Shown here: positions 35,734 through 44,718 of the stretch, piece after piece | Layout: every line of letters starts with the position of its first letter | How positions within the stretch are numbered: position 1 is the first letter of the stretch | Assembly (NCBI GenBank): GCA_964423615.1 | Contig: CAYRFQ010000027.1 | Coordinates: 1 to 64,000 of the forward strand | DNA length: 64,000 nucleotides | Direction of reading: 5' to 3' | Origin: CAYRFQ01 sp964423615 | GTDB taxonomy: Bacteria > Planctomycetota > Planctomycetia > Gemmatales > Gemmataceae | Position numbers and translations under genes: made by a program | Notes under the pieces: model-generated | Seen by the model: the letters and a program-made list of their open reading frames with translations, nothing else | Database searches by the model: none | Told to the model about the DNA's origin: nothing

Positions 35734-38232
35734 TCAGTCCCCCCCAGGCAACGGTGGCAACGGTGGTTTGTCCGGAGGGCCAGAGGATATCTGAATACGA
35801 GGGCCCGCATCGGGAGCGGCTTGTTCTTTCAAGACTGCAAGCATTCGTTGGAGTCGCTGATCCACACGATGGTGGAACGTCGCTTCTTGATCGATCCCGC
35901 CAGCAGACATCCCCGTAAGCAGTTCGATTCCCTCGTCGATCGTCTCGATGGCCCAGACGTGAAACTGACCTTCGCGAATGGCCTCCAGTACATCATGACG
36001 CAACACGACCGTATGGACTATTGACCGGGGTATGCAAACACCCTGAGAGCCTGTGAGTCCCTTGAGCTGGCAAACGTCAAAGAATCCTTCGATCTTCTCG
36101 GCGACTCCACCAACCGCCTGGACGTGACCAAACTGATCCACCGAACCAGTGACGGCGATGTCCTGCCGAAGCGGAATCTCGGCGATGGCACTGAGCAGGC
36201 AATACAACTCCGCCGACGAAGCACTATCTCCTTCGATCCAACCATACGACTGCTCGAAAGCGATGCTGGCCGAAAGAGCTATGGGGTGGGCGCGGGCGTA
36301 GCGATGGCGAAGGTATCCTTGTAGGATCAGGACGCCCTTGTTATGAGTGTTCCCACTCATGTCGCTTTCCCGCTCGATGTTGATGACTCCCTCTCGCCCA
36401 ATCCCTGCGGCCGTACTCACGCGGCTCGGACGACCAAATCGAAAATCGCCCAGGTCCAGGACCGCCAGGCCGTTGATCTGACCCACATGCTTTCCGGTCA
36501 CCGAGATGTTCAGCGTCCCCTCGTCGATTAACTCTCGAATCTTGGCCGCTATCCGATCATTGCGGTAGATACGCTCGGCCAACGTCTGCTGGACGTGCTC
36601 ACTGGTGACGATCTTGGCGTCCTGTTTCTTGGCCCAGTAGCTAGCCTCTCGGGCCAGGTCGATCAGATTTCCGAAGGCCAGAGACAGCTTCTTCCGGTGG
36701 GCCACTTCCCGCATACCAAATCTCAAGAATTCCACGACCGCAGTGGCATCGAAGGGGTTCAGGCCATCTGTCTGGACGAGCTTGGCGAGGAACCGAGCAT
36801 AGCCTTCTTGGGTCGTCTCGCTGAAGTCGGCTTCCGGCCCGAAGTCGACGTGGACCTTGAACAAATCCGAGAAATCCTCGTCGAGAAACTGCAACAGGTA
36901 ATACAGGTGCGGTGACCCCACGACGACTACTTTAGTTGTAATCGGTATCGGTTGAGGCTTGAGTGCAAGGGTGGAGAACAGGCCCATCGGTTCATAAGCA
37001 TCCGTGAGCAGTTCCGCCGACTTGAGGGTGCGTTTGAGCTGCTTCCAGACGAACGGCTCGGTGATGGCGTCGCCCAAATCCAAAAGGAGAAAGCCTCCGT
37101 TAGCACGCAGCAGACTGCCGGGTTTGATGCCCGTGAAGTCGGCCGTCACGTTCCCCATCAGGGTCACCTGACGCTCGATCGTTCCGAAGAGGTTCTTGTA
37201 AGTCGGCGAGATTTCCAGAATGACCGGTGCGCCCTGCGTCCGGGAGTTGTCGACAACTACGTTGACCCGATACTCGACGAAAGGGTCCGGGTGTTCGGCA
37301 GCCATACGTAGCGCCGTGGGGAGGTCGTTGGGCGTGGGAGCAGACTCGTGTTGGAAGCGATCCAGATTCGCCAACATGTGCTCACTGACACGATCTAGCC
37401 AGTCGGCCAGCTCTGGTTGAGGGAATCTCTCTTTTGTCTGGACGATTAGTGGGTCGAGCAGCCGTCGGGCAAACTGTTGAACGATGCTTTCGATCTCGCC
37501 ACGCATCTCTCGCGACAACTCCTGCTGTTTTCCCATCATCTGCGTTGCATACTCGCTGAGCTGTCCTTGATTCTTGGCAATTTCCTCTTTGTCTTCGTCG
37601 CTGAGTTTTTCGATTTCTTCTGTTTCCATGGGCCGACCATCGTGTAACGGGACGAAACCGAGCACACCGTTTGGCAACCTTCGGACTCCCAATCTCAGTT
37701 GCTCGCCTCGCTCCACTAGTTGTTGAAACAAGGCTTCGCTCTTCTGGGCAAACGTCCTTTGGAGACGTTCTCGTTCGGCGTCAAAATCTTGAGCCCGGAG
37801 TGCTTTGGGCAGGTCCTCTCGAACTCGTGCGAGTAGCTCTTCGAGTGCCTTCATGAACGCCATGCCGTCACCGCTTGGGAGAGAAACGGCCAGGGGGCTG
37901 TCGGGTTCGTCAAAATTATGCAGGTAGACCCAGTCGGAGGGCGTTGTGAGCTGCTCGGCATGCTTGTTCAACAGGTTGTGCACGAGTGTTTTTTTACCCG
38001 TACCAGGGACACCCGAGACGAAGACATGGTAACCATGCGACGGCATCGCGAGGCCAAATTCCAATGCCCTCACCGCTCGTTCTTGTCCCACGACATGGTC
38101 AAGCGGTTCCACGTCTTCGGTGGACTGGAAACCGAGTGTGATGGAGTCAATTCCGAGGTCCAGATCGGTGGGTCTCAGTTCACATCGAGTGACGACTTCA
38201 GAAGCAGAGTTGTTCGGTGGCTGGTTCGTCAT
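35734..38232 (-). CDS. Lon-family ATP-dependent protease (LonB/YcbZ-like)
   Basis: Large AAA+ serine protease of 832 residues. Walker A is GVPGTGKKT near residues 74-82. A long helical insert follows (about 130-260), then a C-terminal Lon peptidase domain with the Ser-Lys dyad S673 (in EGDSASSAELYCLL) and K713 (in GGVAEKIEGFF). The 40-residue spacing is near that of E. coli Lon (43). The order and the substrate-binding insert resemble LonB/YcbZ-type proteins rather than LonA; no membrane anchor is seen. It lies 22 bp downstream of hsp20, so it is likely co-transcribed with it. It degrades damaged or regulatory proteins, an expected job beside Hsp20. Confidence 0.9.
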   Translation of the reverse strand: MTNQPPNNSASEVVTRCELRPTDLDLGIDSITLGFQSTEDVEPLDHVVGQERAVRALEFGLAMPSHGYHVFVSGVPGTGKKTLVHNLLNKHAEQLTTPSDWVYLHNFDEPDSPLAVSLPSGDGMAFMKALEELLARVREDLPKALRAQDFDAERERLQRTFAQKSEALFQQLVERGEQLRLGVRRLPNGVLGFVPLHDGRPMETEEIEKLSDEDKEEIAKNQGQLSEYATQMMGKQQELSREMRGEIESIVQQFARRLLDPLIVQTKERFPQPELADWLDRVSEHMLANLDRFQHESAPTPNDLPTALRMAAEHPDPFVEYRVNVVVDNSRTQGAPVILEISPTYKNLFGTIERQVTLMGNVTADFTGIKPGSLLRANGGFLLLDLGDAITEPFVWKQLKRTLKSAELLTDAYEPMGLFSTLALKPQPIPITTKVVVVGSPHLYYLLQFLDEDFSDLFKVHVDFGPEADFSETTQEGYARFLAKLVQTDGLNPFDATAVVEFLRFGMREVAHRKKLSLAFGNLIDLAREASYWAKKQDAKIVTSEHVQQTLAERIYRNDRIAAKIRELIDEGTLNISVTGKHVGQINGLAVLDLGDFRFGRPSRVSTAAGIGREGVINIERESDMSGNTHNKGVLILQGYLRHRYARAHPIALSASIAFEQSYGWIEGDSASSAELYCLLSAIAEIPLRQDIAVTGSVDQFGHVQAVGGVAEKIEGFFDVCQLKGLTGSQGVCIPRSIVHTVVLRHDVLEAIREGQFHVWAIETIDEGIELLTGMSAGGIDQEATFHHRVDQRLQRMLAVLKEQAAPDAGPRIQISSGPPDKPPLPPLPGGD

Positions 38233-38254
38233 GAATCACCCAGGAGAGAAGCGT

Positions 38255-38719
38255 TTAGAGGACACGCACATGAAGAATGGTGAACACACCTTGAGTTTCT
38301 TGAGGAGCTTGAGGCTCAACTTTCTTGGGATACTTCTTGGGGAGCAGAATCCGATACGTCCCCAACTTACACTCTGCCGACGCACCTTCGACGTCGACCA
38401 ACTGAGCCAATTCGATGATCCTCTGGAACTTACCGGTACTCCGTTCACAACGACCACGGAAAGTGTTTTCTGGAGGAAGGATTTGACGAGTTCCCTCGAT
38501 CTTCAGGTATCGATCACGGACTTGGATACGCACTTCATCCGGCGGCACCCCCGGAAGGTCCACGTCGACGACGTAGGCTTCTTCCGATTCGTGGATGTCA
38601 ACGGATGGTTCCCAAGAACTCGATTTCGCAATGTCCCAACGGCGGAAGATCAACTGGTCAAAGAGTTCGTCGATCTCTCGGTGGACATCGTGAAAGGAAG
38701 GGGGCCAAAACTCTGCCAA
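38255..38719 (-). CDS. Hsp20/alpha-crystallin small heat-shock protein
   Basis: ATP-independent chaperone of 154 residues that binds unfolding proteins in the cytosol. The alpha-crystallin domain runs from WEPSVDIHESEEAYVVDVDL through ppgVPPDEVRIQVRDRYLKI to the FRGRCERSTGKFQRIIEL segment, where GxxxRxx-like residues are partly changed. The terminal I-x-I-type motif is less clear (GTYRILLPKK). The start is a TTG at 38719 with AAAGGAG seven to eight bases upstream. The gene lies between the oxidoreductase operon and the Lon gene on the same strand. Confidence 0.9.
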   Translation of the reverse strand: MAEFWPPSFHDVHREIDELFDQLIFRRWDIAKSSSWEPSVDIHESEEAYVVDVDLPGVPPDEVRIQVRDRYLKIEGTRQILPPENTFRGRCERSTGKFQRIIELAQLVDVEGASAECKLGTYRILLPKKYPKKVEPQAPQETQGVFTILHVRVL

Positions 38720-38903
38720 TGCCGTACTCCTTTGGGAGTTGGAAAAATAAGTTTGTGATAGAACCCCTCACACCAACCGTTTCTCTTTTCCAAGGAGGGA
38801 GGAAAGGGATGGGTTTGTTTTAATGGCCGAAGGCCAACTTCATGGTAGCCTGGGCAAACTGCCCACATCTTGGACCAGGAATTGGCCTGTGGCAAGGCCG
38901 ATT

Positions 38904-39860
38904 TTACCGACTCGGAACAAATTCTGCTTGAGCCACTTCCTCCCAATATCCCTCCACGTCTGATTGAATTCTCTGCAGCACTTCTTCTTGTCGTTCAGGA
39001 CGAAACAGATGCTGAAAACGTCCTTGCGTCTTCAGATACTCCTCGACAGGTTTTCGTCGTGCCGGAACGTAAGTGTGGCGTGTCTTGCCGTTGACAGCTT
39101 CTTTCAAAGGCCACACCCCCGTCTCCAAAGCCATCTTGGCGACATAATGTCCCTGACTTGGATCGAAACCCCAACCAGTCGGGCAGGTCGCATAAGCAGT
39201 AAACAACTTCGGCCCTCGGTGTTGCGAAGCTCGTCGCACCTTGTCCGCCAAGTCCACCGGTTCCGCTGTCGAAATGGAGGCCACGTAAGGTGGACGATGA
39301 GCTTGCCAAATCGAGAAGATGTCTTTCTTGCGCTGCAACGTCCCGGCGAGTCGGTTCGGATGCGAATGCGACGTCGCCGTCTGTGACCCTAGTGGAGAAC
39401 CGCTGGACATTTGAAAGCCGGTGTTTCCGTAGGCCTCGTTGTCGTAGCAGAGGTAATAAAAGTCCAGATCACGATGGATCGCACCGGACAACGATGACAG
39501 CCCCATGTCATAGGTCGATCCGTCTCCGCCGACCACGACCACCTCCAGATCCTCCGTGACAGGTAGACGTCCCTTGGCCATCAGCACATCGAGGGCATCT
39601 CGAATTCCTTGACCACCAGCCGCCGCTGAACCCATGGTTGTGTACAACCATGACAATTTTAGTGGGGTATATGGATAGACAGCCAACAAAGTCAGACACC
39701 CCGCGGCGTTGACGACGACCGCTGGTTTTTCCAGAGCATTGAGCATCAGTCGTAAGCTGCCCAGTCCACCACAACCTGCACATAATGGCGAACCTGGTGT
39801 GAGCCGTTCCTCTTTCGGCAAGTCTTTGATGTTTTGGAAAAACTCATGTTTCGCTTTCAT
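38904..39860 (-). CDS. porB: 2-oxoacid:ferredoxin oxidoreductase, beta (TPP) subunit
   Basis: Thiamine-pyrophosphate subunit of a pyruvate/2-oxoacid:ferredoxin oxidoreductase; 318 residues. The cofactor cysteine pair is in SPLCAGCGG; the TPP motif runs from GGDGSTYDMG to CYDNEAYGNTG; the late cysteine region is in ATCPTGWGF. It makes acetyl-CoA (or another acyl-CoA), CO2 and reduced ferredoxin with the alpha subunit upstream. The ATG at 39860 has GGAGGAGAAGACG immediately before it and overlaps the alpha stop by 17 bp. Pyruvate is the likeliest substrate but is not proven. Confidence 0.9.
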   Translation of the reverse strand: MKAKHEFFQNIKDLPKEERLTPGSPLCAGCGGLGSLRLMLNALEKPAVVVNAAGCLTLLAVYPYTPLKLSWLYTTMGSAAAGGQGIRDALDVLMAKGRLPVTEDLEVVVVGGDGSTYDMGLSSLSGAIHRDLDFYYLCYDNEAYGNTGFQMSSGSPLGSQTATSHSHPNRLAGTLQRKKDIFSIWQAHRPPYVASISTAEPVDLADKVRRASQHRGPKLFTAYATCPTGWGFDPSQGHYVAKMALETGVWPLKEAVNGKTRHTYVPARRKPVEEYLKTQGRFQHLFRPERQEEVLQRIQSDVEGYWEEVAQAEFVPSR

Positions 39861-41139
39861 CGTCTTCTCCTCCCTCCGGGTTGTCATCAAGTTCGAGGGC
39901 AGTCTGGACCATGCGTCGGACCACCTTCTTGTCTGCTTCGGTGGAGAGGAACTGGGGTTCGATGAGGACATCTTCCGGACGGGAACGTTCTAGGGCATCG
40001 ACCAGGTACCGGAACTCACCAAGGGTGATGTCTTTGCCCCCAAGTCCACCGATGAAGGAACGGAGTACCTCAGGTCGGTCAGCTCGATGGTAGACCGAAG
40101 CTGCAATCTCGTGATAAAGGATGCCACCCAAACCAGGTGAGACGTTTTGGTCAATGACGGCCACACGACGACCAGCCAAAGCATTACCAACTGCTACCGC
40201 TGGGAAGGGACGAACCATCCGCAATCGCACTAACCCTACTCGTTTTCCTTCAGCTCGAAGCGCCAGGACAGCGGCTTTCGCTTTCGACGCAAACGAACCT
40301 ATCATTACCAACGCGTAATCGGCATCCTCCATCTGGAAAGCGTCAAGGACGTCATAGTCACGACCGAAAATCTCGGAAAACTCTTCTGCGACCTCCTGGT
40401 ATACGGTCATTGCGTTGCGAGTGGCCAAGTGTGTCTGCTGTTTGAAGTGACTGTAGAGCTGCCCGCCCAGCACGGCGACTCCTTGAGCCCGTGGAGCCGA
40501 AGCCCGAAACTCAGCATGTTGCGGCGTGAATGCGGGAAGGAACCGGCGTGCCTGCTCCTGCGACGGAATGTCCACGGGCTCACGAGTGAACGACAGGTAG
40601 AAACCGTCCAGGTTCACAATCACAGGGAGCAGAACTCTAGAGTCCTCGGCGATCCGATAGGCTTGAAGAATCAAGTCCAACACTTCCTGGCAGGTTTCGG
40701 CATGGAGCTGAACACACCCAGTATCGCGAGCTGCCAGGATGTCGTTGTGGTCGGGTTCCAGGGTAATCGGTGCCGACAAGGCACGAGAGACATTCACAAG
40801 GACGAAGGGGACACGCCATCCCGCAACGGTGTAAAGGGATTCCATGCCATAAAGCAACCCCTGACTCGAAGTCGCAGAGAACACTCGACACCCCGTCGCT
40901 GCTCCAGCCCCTGCTGCAGTGATCATCGAGTGTTCACTGTCGAGGGTCACAAACCTTCCAAACAAGGTCTCGTCGGCAAACCAGTTGGAGAGCTTTTCAA
41001 TGATTTCCGTTTGTGGTGTGATCGGGAAGGCAGGTACATAATCGATGTCGGCGAGCCTCGCTCCCCATGCGGCTGCCGAGTTACCCGTCAACATCCTCCT
41101 CGAACTGGCCTTCGTCGATTGGGGGGTACGGACTACCAT
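39844..41139 (-). CDS. porA: 2-oxoacid:ferredoxin oxidoreductase, alpha subunit
   Basis: Alpha subunit of 431 residues. Its N-terminal pyrimidine-binding-type domain has MLTGNSAAAWGARLADIDYV, FPITPQTEIIEKLSNWFADE and DSEHSMITAAGAGAATGCRV; the central domain has SSQGLLYGMESLYTVAGWRV. The C-terminal transketolase-like domain has RLRMVRPFPAVAVGNAL and RRVAVIDQNVSPGLGG. AAGGAGGTGG precedes the ATG at 41139, which overlaps the gamma-delta stop by 7 bp. Gene order gamma-delta, alpha, beta. Confidence 0.9.
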   Translation of the reverse strand: MVVRTPQSTKASSRRMLTGNSAAAWGARLADIDYVPAFPITPQTEIIEKLSNWFADETLFGRFVTLDSEHSMITAAGAGAATGCRVFSATSSQGLLYGMESLYTVAGWRVPFVLVNVSRALSAPITLEPDHNDILAARDTGCVQLHAETCQEVLDLILQAYRIAEDSRVLLPVIVNLDGFYLSFTREPVDIPSQEQARRFLPAFTPQHAEFRASAPRAQGVAVLGGQLYSHFKQQTHLATRNAMTVYQEVAEEFSEIFGRDYDVLDAFQMEDADYALVMIGSFASKAKAAVLALRAEGKRVGLVRLRMVRPFPAVAVGNALAGRRVAVIDQNVSPGLGGILYHEIAASVYHRADRPEVLRSFIGGLGGKDITLGEFRYLVDALERSRPEDVLIEPQFLSTEADKKVVRRMVQTALELDDNPEGGEDDESET

Positions 41140-42032
41140 GCTTCCACCTCCTTTTGTTCCTCGACGCAATGAAGCGGGCATTCACTCCGACAAATCATAC
41201 ACCCCTTGCAGTTGTCGTAGTCGATCACTGGATAGCCTTCTTCGTCGAGCGAAATGGCACCATCCGGACACCGCACGAAGCAGATTTGACATCGTGTGCA
41301 GACGTCCCGATCGATGATTGGGGTGAACACCCTCCACGAACCTGTGTGTCGCTCTTCGGCATTTCCTGGATGCAGAATTATGGGAACACCTTCGGGACCG
41401 CTCGCGTAGGTCGGGTTCGCAATAGAAAAAGAATGATTAGGGGGCACTTGTTCGACCAAAGGAACGCCAGCCACTTCTGCAAACATATCTCGAGCCAAGG
41501 TCACATTGCTTTCAATGACGGTTCCGGATAGCGACAGTTCAGTCAATTCCTCGCGAACGGCCTCCTCCATATCTTCCACAGAGAGAAATCCCGTCAACGC
41601 ACATGCGATGGCCCCGATGCCTGCGCTCAGTGCCACTCCTCGTCCGAGGTGAGCGATCGTAGCCGTTGTGACATCGACCGTTTGCGTCGGGCACGATGTG
41701 TGGTACTGCTTACGTAAGTCTTGAGCCGATTTGTTGGAATTGACGAACATGCCCGAAGCTCCCTCATGACCAACGAGGACTCCGGCAGCAGGATCGGCCA
41801 GGAGCGTTTCGTCGGCAACGAGGATGAGATCAGGATTCCGAATGACCCCTCGCTCAAGAATTCGTTCGGTGTGAATTCGAGTGAACGCAGTGACGGCCGC
41901 ACCTCGGCGTTCGGCCCCGTAAAGTGGTGCATCTTGGGCCTGTCGACCGCTAAAAAAACTTGCCGTGCCGACAATACGGCTGGCCGTTTTCATCCCATGA
42001 CCACCGCGCCCATGAAATCGTATGCGTAGCAT
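41133..42032 (-). CDS. 2-oxoacid:ferredoxin oxidoreductase, gamma-delta fusion
   Basis: Fused gamma and ferredoxin-like delta subunit of 300 residues. The gamma part has LRIRFHGRGGHGMKTASRIV and QDAPLYGAERRGAAVTAFTR, the hallmark of this subunit. The last 70 residues are a 2[4Fe-4S] ferredoxin: CTRCQICFVRCP and CKGCMICRSECP. The fusion is known in anaerobic archaea and Thermotoga-type enzymes and gives a three-gene complex with the two genes downstream. GGAGGG lies 8 nt before the ATG at 42032. It is divergent from the acyl-CoA synthetase. Confidence 0.9.
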   Translation of the reverse strand: MLRIRFHGRGGHGMKTASRIVGTASFFSGRQAQDAPLYGAERRGAAVTAFTRIHTERILERGVIRNPDLILVADETLLADPAAGVLVGHEGASGMFVNSNKSAQDLRKQYHTSCPTQTVDVTTATIAHLGRGVALSAGIGAIACALTGFLSVEDMEEAVREELTELSLSGTVIESNVTLARDMFAEVAGVPLVEQVPPNHSFSIANPTYASGPEGVPIILHPGNAEERHTGSWRVFTPIIDRDVCTRCQICFVRCPDGAISLDEEGYPVIDYDNCKGCMICRSECPLHCVEEQKEVEAW

Positions 42033-42457
42033 GACTCGACCCTCCGCAGTCAACTTGGAACTTGACCAGGCATCCAGATAGCGGTGCAAAGACTGTTCCT
42101 GTTCGTAGGGTCCGGAGGAAAAATTCGAACCAGAGCCAGATTAGAGCCTTTTTCGCATCCTTCCAAAGCTAAACGCGGAACGAAACACGAGGACTCCCAT
42201 CTGAGTGTGCGAAAAGGGCCAAACCGTGCAGAAAGGTGTGCGGAAAGTGTACAGGCTGGAAACGGAATTCGCACAGCGAGGGAAGCTCTCCTCAGGACCA
42301 TCTGGGAAGGGAACGGCGGTCGACGCGGAGGTTATGATTTGTGGGCGATTTGTTACGACGGTGGTACTCCAGATGCATGAGATATTCTCAAAGAGTCACC
42401 TTGGGGTGCCAAACCGCACTTCAAGACCTGTTGACAAAGGACCGCGAGGACCTGACC
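42033..42457. promoter_or_regulatory. Divergent control region of oxidoreductase and acyl-CoA synthetase
   Basis: 425 bp separate the two divergent transcription units. Three copies of GTGCRNAAAG lie in it: GTGCGAAAAG (42207-42216), GTGCAGAAAG (42226-42235) and GTGCGGAAAG (42238-42247), spaced 19 and 12 bp. These could be operator half-sites. No FNR-type TTGAT-N4-ATCAA site and no clear sigma-54 site was found. No gene is apparent. Confidence 0.35.
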
Positions 42458-44659
42458 ATGATTCAAATCCATAACCCGACCGGGTTGGAATCACCTATGA
42501 AAACGGTCGCTTCACTCCTACCTTTCTTTCAACCCAAGTCCATTGCGGTAGTCGGTGCCTCGCGCGACAGTTCGAGCATCGGATATCGCCTGCTGGATAC
42601 CATCGTCCAGGGAGGATTCACGGGACAGATTTTCCCGATCAACCCGAAGGCGACAGAGATACTCGGCTTCAGGACGTACTCGACCGTCACAGAAATTCCC
42701 GGGACGGTGGAACTGGCTGTGATCGCTGTGCCCCGAGATGCCGTGCTCTCGGTGGTCGATGAGTGCGCAGCCAAAGGCATCAAAGCCGTACTGGTCATTT
42801 CCGCTGGATTTGCCGAAGTGGGAGAAGCAGGCAAGACACTTCAGCAGCAACTCACCCAAACAGTCCGTGCCGAGGGCATTCGCTTGATCGGGCCAAACTG
42901 TTTGGGACTGTTGACGACCCAACCCGACGTGAAACTGAATGCGACCTTTGTCCCGGTCTCCGTTCCAACGGGTTCGGTCGCGATGTCCTCGGATAGCGGA
43001 GCTTTGGGACTGGCGATCCTGGCGAGAGCGGCTCAAGCGGGAATTGGCATCTCCAGCTTTGTCAGCGTCGGGAATCGTGGTGACGTCTCGAGTAATGACC
43101 TCTTGGAATACTGGGAGCAGGACCCACAGACGGAGGTCATTCTGCTCTACCTCGAATCGTTCGGAAATCCTCGTCGGTTTGCCCAGATCGCCCAGCGAGT
43201 CAGTCGAACGAAGCCAATTGTTGTTGTGAAAGGTGGACGTACCGCAGCAGGACAACGAGCGGCCGGATCACACACAGCAGCCTTGGCTGCCGATAACATC
43301 GCCGTAGATGCGCTTTTTGGGCAAACGGGAGTCATCCGAACAGAAACATTGGAAGACATGTTTCATTTAGTAACCGCTTTGGGCCACCAACCTTTGCCAC
43401 AAGGTCATCGGGTGGGCATTGTCACCAATGCCGGGGGGCCAGCCATCCTGTGCTCGGACATGTGTGAATCGCAAGGCCTCTGTGTTCCGGAACTCTCAGA
43501 GAAAACCCAAAGCCAACTCGCGAGTTACCTTCCGAGTGCCGCCAGCCTGGCAAACCCTGTCGACATGATTGCTTCGGCAGGCCCTGCGGACTTCGAGGAG
43601 ACCATACAGGTGCTCATGAAGTCGGGTGAGGTGGACTCACTGATTGTCATCTATGTGGCTGCCGAACAAACGGTTGCAGAGCAGATACCTCCGGTCATCT
43701 CCTCGGCTGTGGCGAATGCCCGTGTTCACGGAACGACCAGTGTTCCTGTGCTGGCTTGCTTCATGCCGGAGTTGCCTCGGAAACCGCAGGTGAATAATTC
43801 CGAGATCATTCCCTATTATCAGTTTCCCGAACAACCAGCGAGAGCCCTTGGGAAGATGGCCGCGTATTCGCGATGGCGAAATCAGTCCGTGGGCCATTAT
43901 TCGGATTACACGGACGTCGATTTGGTCGCGGCGAAAACGATTTGTGCAAAGGCCTTGGACTCGCGAGGGCCTGGGTGGCTCACGACCCAGGAAACGAGGA
44001 GCCTCCTTCGAGCTTTTCGATTGCCGGTCTCTGCTGGTGGTGTGGCCCGAACGGCCACCGAAGCCACGACGTTTGCCAAGCAGCTAGGCTTTCCGGTGGC
44101 TGTCAAGTTGGCGTCTCGGCAAATCCTCCACAAAACCGAATTTGGAGGCGTCCATCTCAACCTGACGAATGCTCAGGAAGTGCGAGCCGCTTTCGAGTCC
44201 ATACGAGACAAACTGGCAAGCGAAGGCCAATCGGGCGCGATGGAGGGTGTGTTGGTGCAACCCATGATCGAGGGCGGGACCGAGGTCATGGTGGGGGTGA
44301 CCCACGACTCGTTATTTGGTCATCTGCTCGCTTTTGGGCTGGGCGGAATCCATGTGGAGATTCTGGGCGATGTCGTATTCCGGGTCGCACCAATCAGCGA
44401 CCAAGATGCCCGGCAGATGATCCAGTCCATACGAGGGTCACGTCTGTTGAGTGGGTACCGTGGTCATCCTCCCGCTGACGTCGGAGCCCTCGAAGACCTC
44501 ATCCTTCGTATTTCGCATCTGGTTACGCACATTCCGGAGGTCGCGGAGATGGATCTGAATCCTATATTCGCCCTTGCTCCTGGAGAAGGTTGCCGGATTG
44601 TTGACGCCCGCATCAAAGTCCAAAGTATCGGAAGACTCGAATTCCAAACGGGCGCGTGA
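42458..44659 (+). CDS. acd: ADP-forming acyl-CoA synthetase (acetate-CoA ligase type)
   Basis: NDP-forming acyl-CoA synthetase with fused alpha and beta parts; 733 residues. The CoA-binding Rossmann domain has PKSIAVVGASRDSSSIGYRL; the ligase domain has FAQIAQRVSRTKPIVVVKGG, and AGSHTAALAADN carries the phosphohistidine H272. The C-terminal ATP-grasp has GFPVAVKLASRQILHKTEFG and GVLVQPMIEGGTEVMVGVTH. It can make ATP from acetyl-CoA plus ADP and phosphate, which fits the divergent oxidoreductase: pyruvate to acetyl-CoA to acetate with substrate-level ATP. GCGAGGACC precedes the ATG at 42458; upstream alternatives lack support. Related proteins of this length are also lysine acetyltransferases (Pat type), but there is no GNAT domain here. 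Confidence 0.88.
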   Translation: MIQIHNPTGLESPMKTVASLLPFFQPKSIAVVGASRDSSSIGYRLLDTIVQGGFTGQIFPINPKATEILGFRTYSTVTEIPGTVELAVIAVPRDAVLSVVDECAAKGIKAVLVISAGFAEVGEAGKTLQQQLTQTVRAEGIRLIGPNCLGLLTTQPDVKLNATFVPVSVPTGSVAMSSDSGALGLAILARAAQAGIGISSFVSVGNRGDVSSNDLLEYWEQDPQTEVILLYLESFGNPRRFAQIAQRVSRTKPIVVVKGGRTAAGQRAAGSHTAALAADNIAVDALFGQTGVIRTETLEDMFHLVTALGHQPLPQGHRVGIVTNAGGPAILCSDMCESQGLCVPELSEKTQSQLASYLPSAASLANPVDMIASAGPADFEETIQVLMKSGEVDSLIVIYVAAEQTVAEQIPPVISSAVANARVHGTTSVPVLACFMPELPRKPQVNNSEIIPYYQFPEQPARALGKMAAYSRWRNQSVGHYSDYTDVDLVAAKTICAKALDSRGPGWLTTQETRSLLRAFRLPVSAGGVARTATEATTFAKQLGFPVAVKLASRQILHKTEFGGVHLNLTNAQEVRAAFESIRDKLASEGQSGAMEGVLVQPMIEGGTEVMVGVTHDSLFGHLLAFGLGGIHVEILGDVVFRVAPISDQDARQMIQSIRGSRLLSGYRGHPPADVGALEDLILRISHLVTHIPEVAEMDLNPIFALAPGEGCRIVDARIKVQSIGRLEFQTGA

Positions 44660-44689
44660 CTCCAGCGCGTCTTGATAACCATCCCCGAC

Positions 44690-44713
44690 GACACGGCCCT
44701 GAAGGGCCGTGTC
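44690..44713. terminator. Hairpin between convergent genes
   Basis: GACACGGCCCT-GA-AGGGCCGTGTC, a perfect 11-bp inverted repeat between the synthetase stop (44659) and the stop of the giant kinase (44719). It has no T-run on either side and may be a REP-like bidirectional terminator. Confidence 0.6.
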
Positions 44714-44718
44714 CGGTC

